Assembly: GCF_000282215.1 (NCBI RefSeq)
Contig: NZ_AKJS01000016.1
Span: 1-64,000 of the forward strand
Direction of reading: 5' to 3'
DNA: 64,000 nt
DNA from: Pseudomonas sp. GM21
GTDB lineage: Bacteria; Pseudomonadota; Gammaproteobacteria; Pseudomonadales; Pseudomonadaceae
Shown: one piece after another, positions 45,942-52,649 of the stretch
How the letters are laid out: each line of letters opens with the position of its first letter
How positions within the stretch are numbered: the stretch's first letter is position 1
Program-made: the position numbers and the translations under genes
Notes under the pieces: model-generated
Database searches by the model: none
Seen by the model: only the letters and a program-made list of their open reading frames with translations
What the model was told of the DNA's origin: nothing

Positions 45942-45976
45942 AGCCCGGGCCAGTGATGAGCCGGGCTTCTTTGCTT
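45942..45976 (+). terminator. Probable rho-independent terminator
   Basis: AGCCCGG pairs with CCGGGCT (7 of 7) across 12 bases and is followed by TTCTTTGCTTTT, after the lipocalin-like gene. Confidence 0.6.
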
Positions 45977-46043
45977 TTACTGATCCAGTTTTCATTGTCG
46001 ACTGGCGCTGCGAAGCGTGCGCCTGTTCGTCCAGGAGACAAGC

Positions 46044-46934
46044 ATGAAAGAAATTCGCAACGCCTTGGGAGCGCTGCAAGCGCCTCAACTTGAGCGACCT
46101 CCGTTCCCTGCCGACATGCTCAAAGGCAAGGTCGCATTCGTGACCGGTGGTGGTTCAGGCATGGGGTTTGGAATGGCGCGCGCCTTTGCACAGGCAGGGG
46201 CTGATGTCGCTATCGTGGGGCGATCAATTGATCGTCTGGAAAAAGCGCTTGGCCAATTGCAGGGCTTTGGTATACGAGCCCATGGCGTGGCATGCGATGT
46301 ACGCAAACCTGACGCCGTTCAGTCGGCTTTTGACCAGGTAGAGGAGCGTCTCGGTCCCGTAGGCATTCTCGCCAACAATGCGGGTGGGAACTTCCCCGCG
46401 TTGGCCGAGCAAATTTCTGCCAATGCCTGGCGCGCCATTACTCAAATTGCCGTGGATGGCACGTTCCTCTGTTCCACGGAGTTTGCTCGCCGACGCAAAT
46501 CGCTTGGGCAGCCAGGTGCAATTGTGAACAACAGCGCGCAGTACATCTGGTCTGGCTTCCCGGGTGATGCCCATTCAGCGACAGCGAAAGCGGCCATCGT
46601 TCATATGACCAAGGCGATGGCCAACGATTGGAAGGGCAATGGCATACGGGTGAACTGTGTTGCTGCGGGCTTCTTTCCGCATCCGGATGCCGTGGTGGAA
46701 ACGCTGGACAAGCAAGCCATGGAGCGTATGAGCAGCATGTTTCCTATCGGTCGCACTGGAGAACTGCACGAGTGGGGCTGGTTGGCAACCTTCCTGGTGT
46801 CGCCCTTGGCGGCAGGCATCACTGGCCAGACGGCGCTGATTGATGGGGGAGATCGACTGCGTCGTGCGCTGATGCATCCTGCTTTCGTGACACCACGAGA
46901 TCGTATCAATCCTTGGGGGGAGCTGCCGCAATGA
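46044..46934 (+). CDS. SDR similar to 2,4-dienoyl-CoA reductase
   Basis: This 296-residue SDR has CAGGAG before the ATG. The nucleotide loop is TGGGSGMGFGMARAF (about residues 34-48), with NNAGGNF. The usual YxxxK is missing: K182 is present but Ser178 stands at the Tyr position. The spacing Y167-S178-K182 equals that of the Tyr199-Ser210-Lys214 active site I recall for mitochondrial 2,4-dienoyl-CoA reductase, and DAHSATAKAA resembles that family's motif. It therefore probably reduces a dienoyl-CoA, or does the reverse, with NADP(H). Its stop overlaps the start of a second, degenerate SDR by 4 bases. Confidence 0.82.
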   Translation: MKEIRNALGALQAPQLERPPFPADMLKGKVAFVTGGGSGMGFGMARAFAQAGADVAIVGRSIDRLEKALGQLQGFGIRAHGVACDVRKPDAVQSAFDQVEERLGPVGILANNAGGNFPALAEQISANAWRAITQIAVDGTFLCSTEFARRRKSLGQPGAIVNNSAQYIWSGFPGDAHSATAKAAIVHMTKAMANDWKGNGIRVNCVAAGFFPHPDAVVETLDKQAMERMSSMFPIGRTGELHEWGWLATFLVSPLAAGITGQTALIDGGDRLRRALMHPAFVTPRDRINPWGELPQ

Positions 46935-47563
46935 TGACAATGATCGGACCCTGGAATCTCGGGGCCAACGCCCTGGTAATCGGTAGTGGGAAGGCAGTCA
47001 CGGCGGTTGTTGATGCACTCGAAACCTCGGGTGCCCATCCATTTGTCGTTGCGCACAAAAATTTGCGCGACGAGCTGGATGTCCGGGCTCTGTTTGAGCG
47101 CGCCGAAGCCCAACTGGCGGGAAGAATCGGCATTTTGGTGTATGCGGATGCCCCGACCAGCACCGCGAGTGCCGACACTTTGTCGTACCTGGAATGGCGC
47201 GCTGCCCTTAATGCCAGTATGGATGTGCGCTTCTTCTGCACTGTTGAATTGGCACGGCGCTGCATGGCTGATCAGCGTAAGGGTGCAGTTGTTCACCTGA
47301 CATCCAGGCGTGCGGAGCAGGCGGAAGGGGGAGCCATTGCGGCCGCCGCGAGTGCAGGCGGATTGCTGACCATGAGCATGTCCCTGGCGGTGGAGTGGGG
47401 ACGCGACAACATCCGTAGCAATGTTATTGCGACTCGTTTGCTCGACAAGGTGCAGGCGCAAGATGGCGAGCAGTTGGCATCGCTTGGCGCTCTGGTTAGC
47501 TATTACTGCAGCGACTATGCCTCTTACATTACCGGGACCCGTATCGGAATCGACGAAGGTTAG
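46931..47563 (+). CDS. Degenerate SDR-fold protein, probable non-catalytic partner
   Basis: This 210-residue SDR-fold protein is translationally coupled (ATGA) to the preceding gene. The nucleotide-binding loop is reduced to VIGSGKAVTAVVDAL. Aligning it with the dienoyl-CoA-reductase-like neighbour, the Tyr, Ser and Lys positions are Ala, Ala and Gly (AEQAEGGAIAAAASAGG). The rest of the fold (CTVELARRCMADQRKGAVVHLTS, AVEWGRDNIRSNVIA, SDYASYITGTRIGIDEG) is well kept, so it is not a pseudogene. I infer a structural partner in a heteromer with the active SDR. Confidence 0.75.
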   Translation: MMTMIGPWNLGANALVIGSGKAVTAVVDALETSGAHPFVVAHKNLRDELDVRALFERAEAQLAGRIGILVYADAPTSTASADTLSYLEWRAALNASMDVRFFCTVELARRCMADQRKGAVVHLTSRRAEQAEGGAIAAAASAGGLLTMSMSLAVEWGRDNIRSNVIATRLLDKVQAQDGEQLASLGALVSYYCSDYASYITGTRIGIDEG

Positions 47564-47601
47564 ACCGAAGAGGCGCCGTCCCTCGGCCTCGGCAGAGGCA
47601 T

Positions 47602-47629
47602 CGCCAAAGGTTCCGTTCGGCCTTTGGCG
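47602..47629 (+). terminator. Hairpin after the SDR pair
   Basis: A perfect 9-base stem (CGCCAAAGG/CCTTTGGCG) with a 10-base loop but no clear T-run. It probably closes the operon that starts at 43270. Confidence 0.45.
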
Positions 47630-47670
47630 CCGTTCAAAATCGAGGCAGATCTCCTCAAGTTATTTTCATA

Positions 47671-47699
47671 TTGACAGTAATAATCATATTAATGATTAT
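47671..47699 (+). promoter_or_regulatory. P450 promoter with built-in operator
   Basis: TTGACA (47671-47676), a 17-base spacer and GATTAT (47694-47699) form a sigma-70-like promoter. The spacer and -10 are covered by the best palindrome of the window, with 8-base arms (ATAATCAT-ATTA-ATGATTAT, 47680-47699). A bound repressor would block polymerase. The P450 ATG is 80 bases downstream. Confidence 0.75.
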
Positions 47700-47778
47700 A
47701 TGAACGACTGATCAATTAATTCATCGGGCATCCGCTGCCCTGATTTCATCAACCCATACAATAAAAGGGCAATAAGCC

Positions 47779-49008
47779 ATGACCACAAGCGCCCCTTCTG
47801 CTCGCAAATGTCCTTTCCATGTTCCGACTGAGCTGGATCAGGACTTCGACATTTTGCGTAATCCAGGACATACCGAAGACCCTTACAAGGCATTGGCCAT
47901 GGCCCTTGAGGGAAAACCTCGGATCTTCTGGAGCTCCACAAACCCATTTTCAAAACAACCCGGTGCCTGGGTACTGACCCGTACCGAAGACATGCGCACA
48001 GTGCTGCGAAACCCGAAACTGTTCTCGAGTGCGGAAAACGCCGGTTTTTCCAAATTACTGGGAGAAAACTGGAGCCTCGTTCCGCTCGAAATGGATCCGC
48101 CCCATCACGGGGCGATGCGCGCGTGGGTCAATCCTCTGTTTGCTTCCAGCGTTATTCCGGCCATGGAGCCGGCTATTCGTGAAACCTGTGTGCAGCTGAT
48201 CGAAGAGTTCCGTAGCAAGGGTCATTGCGAGTTCATCAATGAATTTGGTCGACCTTTCCCGGTGACAGTCATTTTACAGCTCATGGGTTTGCCGGTTTCC
48301 GAACTTCCGCGTTTTCTGGAGTGGGAAGACGAACTGCTGCACAGCGAGGACATGGGTGTCAAAGCAAAAGCTGCCCGGCAAATCAAAGACTATCTGGTTG
48401 AGCAAATTGCTGACCGCCGGCAAAAACCGCGCGATGACCTCTTCACCAAAGCGACCATTGCAGAAGTCGGTGGGGCACCGCTAAGCGAGGATGAGGTTCT
48501 CGGGTTTTGCTATCTGATGTTTGTCGGTGGGCTCGATACCGTCGCCTCATCGCTAGGCTTGCACTTTCAATATCTTGCCGAACATCCAGAACTCCAGGAG
48601 CGTTTGCGCAAAGATCCGTCACTGATTCCGCAAGCGGTCGAAGAGTTGCTTCGTCGATTCAGCTTGGTGGTCTCTCACCGCCGGGCCACTGAAGACACTG
48701 AACTGGCCGGGGTTCAAATCAAGGCGGGCGACTGGATCACCATTCATACACCGGCCTCGGCAATCGATGAAACCCTGCACAGCGACCCCTACACCGTTGA
48801 TATCGACCGTCCTAACAAGGCTCACCTGACCTTCTCGTTTGGTGCGCATACCTGCCTGGGCATGCACCTGGCTCGCCGCGAGCTGATTATTGCCCTGGAA
48901 GAATGGACTCAGCGCGTACCGGGATTCCGGATCAAGCCAGGTGCACCTTTGCGCACCCACGCGGGGCCGGTCTACGGCGTCGATGAACTGCACCTGGAAT
49001 GGAACTGA
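47779..49008 (+). CDS. Cytochrome P450, class I bacterial (CYP101-like)
   Basis: This is a 409-residue soluble P450. The I-helix oxygen-activation motif is GGLDT (Thr254), ExxR is E289-L-L-R292 and the haem ligand is Cys359 in SFGAHTCLGMHLARRE. The C-terminal half (EELLRRFSLV, HLARRELIIALEEWTQRVPGF) recalls camphor-type P450s, and MDPPHH matches the B-C region of that group. It probably hydroxylates an alicyclic or terpenoid-like substrate. Electrons likely come from the phthalate-type reductase encoded 62 bases downstream. Transcription is expected from the operator-controlled promoter at 47671. Confidence 0.93.
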   Translation: MTTSAPSARKCPFHVPTELDQDFDILRNPGHTEDPYKALAMALEGKPRIFWSSTNPFSKQPGAWVLTRTEDMRTVLRNPKLFSSAENAGFSKLLGENWSLVPLEMDPPHHGAMRAWVNPLFASSVIPAMEPAIRETCVQLIEEFRSKGHCEFINEFGRPFPVTVILQLMGLPVSELPRFLEWEDELLHSEDMGVKAKAARQIKDYLVEQIADRRQKPRDDLFTKATIAEVGGAPLSEDEVLGFCYLMFVGGLDTVASSLGLHFQYLAEHPELQERLRKDPSLIPQAVEELLRRFSLVVSHRRATEDTELAGVQIKAGDWITIHTPASAIDETLHSDPYTVDIDRPNKAHLTFSFGAHTCLGMHLARRELIIALEEWTQRVPGFRIKPGAPLRTHAGPVYGVDELHLEWN

Positions 49009-49070
49009 GTCGGGGCCGCTGACCGAATCCCTGCGAGGCTGGCACGCCAGCCCTTATAGAGTGATGAATA

Positions 49071-50024
49071 ATGATTGAAGTCATGGTTACGTCCAGGCGT
49101 CTCGAGGCTGAGGACATTTACAGTTATGAGCTGGCACGCAATGACGGCCTGCCACTGCCCGCGTTTGCAGCAGGCGCGCACGTTGATGTCGAAGTCGCGC
49201 CTGGGGTGTTGCGCCAATATTCGCTGTGCCCGAGCCAGCATGAACAGCGGTATGTGATTGGGGTTCTCAAGGACCCGGCGTCCCGCGGTGGCTCGGTAGC
49301 CATGCATGAAAACGTGCAAGAAGGGACCACGCTGAAAATCAGTGAGCCTCGCCTGCTGTTCCCCTTGGCGCATGATGCCAAACGCTCATTGCTGTTTGCC
49401 GGTGGAATTGGCGTCACCCCGATTCTCAGCATGGCCGAGCGTCTGCAGAGTGCGGGCAGCGACTTCCAGTTGCATTACTGCGCTCGCTCGCAAAGCCGTA
49501 TGGCGTTTCGGCAGCAGATTCTCAGCGCTCCCTTCGCCGCACGGGCCCATCTGCATTTTGATGATGGCGCCGCAACGCAACAGCTGGATGCGCACCAGGT
49601 GATCGGGACGCCCGACGATTCCGTACATTTGTACGTCTGCGGTCCAGTCGGGTTCATGCAACACATCATCAACACGGCGCAAGCGCTGGGCTGGGCCGAA
49701 GCGAACATTCACCGTGAATATTTCGCGCCCCCGGAAAACAATTCGGCTGCTGTCGATGGCAGTTTTGAAGTGATGATTTCCAGTACCGGCCAGGTGTTGC
49801 AAATCCCGGCGGGCAGGGCCTGCGTTGAGGTGCTCAACGAAGCCAATCTGGGCATTCCGGTGTCGTGTGAGCAAGGTGTATGCGGCACTTGCCTGATACG
49901 GGTAATAGAAGGCACGCCAGAGCACCGCGATCTATTTCTCACTGATGCGGAACACCAGAAAAATGATCAGTTCACACCTTGCTGCTCGAGAAGTCTGAGT
50001 GGCCGATTGGTGCTGGATCTCTAA
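49071..50024 (+). CDS. Phthalate-dioxygenase-reductase-type flavin/2Fe-2S reductase
   Basis: This 317-residue electron-transfer protein is ordered flavin domain, NAD domain, C-terminal plant-type ferredoxin. The flavin motif is RQYSLCP (about residues 48-54), typical of FMN-binding PDR/VanB reductases. The NAD region contains LLFAGGIGVTPILSMAERL and YVCGPVGFM. The 2Fe-2S ligands are C266, C271, C274 and C304 (CEQGVCGTC...CC). It follows the P450 gene directly, so it probably delivers electrons to it without a separate ferredoxin. Separate PDR-type reductases are unusual P450 partners; in CYP116B enzymes the same module is fused. No Rieske oxygenase is in the window. Confidence 0.9.
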   Translation: MIEVMVTSRRLEAEDIYSYELARNDGLPLPAFAAGAHVDVEVAPGVLRQYSLCPSQHEQRYVIGVLKDPASRGGSVAMHENVQEGTTLKISEPRLLFPLAHDAKRSLLFAGGIGVTPILSMAERLQSAGSDFQLHYCARSQSRMAFRQQILSAPFAARAHLHFDDGAATQQLDAHQVIGTPDDSVHLYVCGPVGFMQHIINTAQALGWAEANIHREYFAPPENNSAAVDGSFEVMISSTGQVLQIPAGRACVEVLNEANLGIPVSCEQGVCGTCLIRVIEGTPEHRDLFLTDAEHQKNDQFTPCCSRSLSGRLVLDL

Positions 50025-50119
50025 CGGCACTCTGATTGGTTGCCGCGTTGCTGTGAATGAAGGTGAGCAGGAAAAAGCAGCGACGCGGGCTGAGTTACAT
50101 CATCATGTCGAGAATAAAA

Positions 50120-50869
50120 ATGAACGCACTTGAAGGGAAAATTGCTCTGGTGACCGGCGGCTCGCGCAGCCTCGGATTGAGCATTGCGCAGACATTGGTT
50201 GAGCAAGGTGCGCACGTCATTATCACCGCTAGAAACCAATCGGCACTGACTGACGCGGCGAAGATTCTGGGCGAAAAGTGCCTGCCGTTGCAGATGGATA
50301 TCCGTAATCCGGCCTCGGTAAAAGAAGGTTTCGCGATGGTTGAAAAGACCTTCGGACGCCTGGATATTCTGGTCAACAACGCTGCAGTGGGCTGCATTCA
50401 TCGCATCGACGAAGCCAGTGATGCCGACTTGCACGCCCAGGTTGAGACCAACCTGTTAGGTGTGATCTACGCCATCCGTGAAGCGGTGCCCCTGATGCGT
50501 CGGGCAGGCGGTGGCGACATCATCAGCATTTCATCGGAGTCGGTGCGCCTGCCGTTTCCTATGCTCAGTGTGTATGCCGCCACCAAGGCCGCCATCGAAT
50601 GCCTGGCGACGGGCCTGCGCGATGAATTGCGCCCCGACAAAATCCGCATCGCCACGCTGCGCTGCGGCAACATTGCGGAAAACAGCGGCTTCGGCGACAA
50701 CTGGAGTGATGAGGTCAAGGCGGCGGCCTTTGCACTGTGGAGCAGCACTGGCCATCTGGCCTTTGCTGGTCAACCCGTACCGCAAGGCCTGGTGGCGCAA
50801 GCCTTGGCCAATATGCTTTGCCTGGCACCCAGCGGTGGGGCTGACCTGGTAGAGATTCGTGGACGCTGA
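50120..50869 (+). CDS. Short-chain dehydrogenase/reductase
   Basis: This 249-residue classical SDR has TGGSRSLGLSIAQTL, NNAAVG, a complete triad (Ser in SISSESV, YAATK) and the usual C-terminal substrate region. The ATG at 50120 with GAG ahead is preferred; another in-frame ATG at 50105 would add five residues. It lies in the P450 operon, 95 bases after the reductase gene, and most likely oxidises the hydroxyl group made by the P450. Confidence 0.87.
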   Translation: MNALEGKIALVTGGSRSLGLSIAQTLVEQGAHVIITARNQSALTDAAKILGEKCLPLQMDIRNPASVKEGFAMVEKTFGRLDILVNNAAVGCIHRIDEASDADLHAQVETNLLGVIYAIREAVPLMRRAGGGDIISISSESVRLPFPMLSVYAATKAAIECLATGLRDELRPDKIRIATLRCGNIAENSGFGDNWSDEVKAAAFALWSSTGHLAFAGQPVPQGLVAQALANMLCLAPSGGADLVEIRGR

Positions 50870-50902
50870 TCGCTACCCTTGATTCATCACCTGTTATGAC
50901 GC

Positions 50903-50932
50903 TAAGGGATGGCAGGTAACTGCCATTCCTTA
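50903..50932. terminator. Hairpin between convergent SDR genes
   Basis: TAAGGGATGGCAG pairs with CTGCCATTCCTTA (12 of 13) over a 4-base loop. It could stop transcription from both sides. Confidence 0.6.
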
Positions 50933-50962
50933 CCACCTACAGACAAGGCGCAATGTGCGCTA

Positions 50963-51742
50963 TCAAGCGAGCTTCTCCATTCTGTCAGCTATTTTCCACA
51001 GCAATGCAGGCGATAGCCGGCGAAGCAAGTAAGCCAGTCTGGCTTCTCCCGGCAGAATCACAGTGCGGCCTTTTTCAAGGCCTTTTTCTATGGCATCGAT
51101 AATGGATTCAGGCGATGCCATGCGCTTGCTTTTCGCAGCGTCCTTCACGCTCTGCGGTCCGGTGTCCAGTGCTTGTGAAATCAGCGGAGTGTCGACCGCC
51201 GGTGGGCAAGCCAGGAGGATGCGTAGATTACTTTTTTGCTGTTCGTGAATCAGCACTTCGGCAAAGCTGTTAACCGCAGCCTTGCTTGCGCAATAGGCCG
51301 AGAAGCGGCCGCTGAATGCATAGCCGGTGATTGAGCCGAAAATGATGATGTCGCCTTGGTCGCGTTGCAGCATGCGTGGCAATACGGCCTTGGTGACGAA
51401 CACCGTGCCAAAGTAATTGACCTGCATAACGCCAACGATTTTCTGCGCTGGCATATTCAAAATAGTATCCCCGGGCATGATGCCGGCCGCATGCGCTAAC
51501 CGGTCGATAGGACCCAGCTCGTTTTCAATGCGCGCCACGGTTGCCAGTACTTGCTCTTCATCGGTGACATCGCAGCGGAAACTATGGATATTTGGCGCTT
51601 GGGCAGCTGTGGCGTCCAGCGCCGATTGGTTCAGGTCGACGATCGCAACTGTCGCTCCAGCACGGGCTAAACGCAGCGCCATAACGCGACCCATACCGCT
51701 CGCGCCTCCTGTAACCATCGCTATTTTTCCGTTAAATGCCAT
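50963..51742 (-). CDS. Short-chain dehydrogenase/reductase
   Basis: This 259-residue SDR has GGAGAA before the ATG at 51742. It shows TGGASGMGRVMALRL, AAGIM, Ser in IIFGSITG and YCASK (complete triad), and a C-terminal extension (LAYLLRRLSPALLWKIADRMEKLA) that is basic and amphipathic, perhaps membrane-associating. It is convergent with the P450 operon and probably co-transcribed with the TetR gene 60 bases upstream of it. The likely role is oxidation of an alcohol intermediate. Confidence 0.87.
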   Translation of the reverse strand: MAFNGKIAMVTGGASGMGRVMALRLARAGATVAIVDLNQSALDATAAQAPNIHSFRCDVTDEEQVLATVARIENELGPIDRLAHAAGIMPGDTILNMPAQKIVGVMQVNYFGTVFVTKAVLPRMLQRDQGDIIIFGSITGYAFSGRFSAYCASKAAVNSFAEVLIHEQQKSNLRILLACPPAVDTPLISQALDTGPQSVKDAAKSKRMASPESIIDAIEKGLEKGRTVILPGEARLAYLLRRLSPALLWKIADRMEKLA

Positions 51743-51802
51743 TGCCGTTCTCCGCCTTTATTGTTGTGTGGGTAGCTGGGTTGCTGATTGGAATTTGAAT
51801 TG

Positions 51803-52474
51803 TCAGATAATCCTGGCGTCGATTTTTTCGACGACGCAGGTCAAGCGCTGCAGCTCGCTGCTTAGCCGCTCTATAGCCGCTGACTGGTTGTTTTCGGGGG
51901 GCGTTGGATGGAGTAAGCCGGGCAGTAAAAAGATGTCAATGTAGTTGTCCAGCTCGGCAGTCTGCCAGCCATCGACAGGGGGGGCGCTTGACAGCGCCCA
52001 CGCCTGACGCAGCAGCCACTCGGCAATCTGTTGCGCACCGATATCGGTACGCAGCTCTTGGTTTGCCTGGGCTTTTTTGATAGCCGGTACCATCAGTTCA
52101 ATCAGATGTGTTTGTGCATTTTGTGGGTTGCGATAGACCAGTCGCACGATGTGTAAAAAACTGTCTTCCGCGAAGAGAGCGTTGCCCCTGGGCAGTTCAC
52201 TGCCCGAGCTGGCCATCCCGACGATTAGGCCACGCCAGCGCTGCGCGGGGGTTGTAAAGGTGCTGGTTTGTTCCAGTAGCTGTTGCAGGTGCATTACCCA
52301 CAGCTGAATCACTATCTTGAGAAGGATGTCATCGACGTCACGGAAGTAACGATAAAACGTACTTCGAGCGATGCCAGCGACTTCGACAATTTGTTGCACC
52401 TGCGTAGCGATGACGCCATGGGTAGCGAAACACTGCTCGGCCGCCTTGAGAATTCTTTCTTCGACGTTGCTCAT
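51803..52474 (-). CDS. TetR-family transcriptional regulator
   Basis: This 223-residue TetR regulator has its helix-turn-helix at about residues 5-50 (EERILKAAEQCFATHGVIATQVQQI, then VEVAGIARSTFYRYFRDVDDIL). It is divergent from the aldehyde dehydrogenase gene at 52650. The 175-base shared region carries a perfect palindrome between -35 and -10, so this protein is one of two best candidates for the factor that binds the repeated palindrome. Confidence 0.9.
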   Translation of the reverse strand: MSNVEERILKAAEQCFATHGVIATQVQQIVEVAGIARSTFYRYFRDVDDILLKIVIQLWVMHLQQLLEQTSTFTTPAQRWRGLIVGMASSGSELPRGNALFAEDSFLHIVRLVYRNPQNAQTHLIELMVPAIKKAQANQELRTDIGAQQIAEWLLRQAWALSSAPPVDGWQTAELDNYIDIFLLPGLLHPTPPENNQSAAIERLSSELQRLTCVVEKIDARII

Positions 52475-52553
52475 CTGGGGTATCCGCTATGCATGCTTGC
52501 TGTCCAGCTGCTTTGGTCAAGGAGGGATTCGATAACAGTGGCAGGAAAGCATA

Positions 52554-52582
52554 TAGACATTTACAATCATATCAATGATTAT
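52554..52582 (+). promoter_or_regulatory. Aldehyde dehydrogenase promoter with built-in operator
   Basis: TAGACA (52554-52559), a 17-base spacer and GATTAT (52577-52582) enclose the perfect palindrome AATCAT-ATCA-ATGATT (52565-52580). The geometry is identical to the P450 promoter: 11 bases from the -35 start to the palindrome. The downstream ATG is 68 bases away. Confidence 0.75.
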
Positions 52583-52649
52583 GTTCGACGCATGTAGGAC
52601 ATAACTGCGCTTGTGTCTCTCTTGTACCAACGACTACTGAGACGTCCGT

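Noticed and set aside
47680..47699. Fur box (iron regulation)
   Set aside because: A Fur box has ATGAT arms on the left and ATCAT on the right (AATGATAATCATT). Here the order is reversed with a fixed 4-base spacer, and no iron-uptake gene is present.
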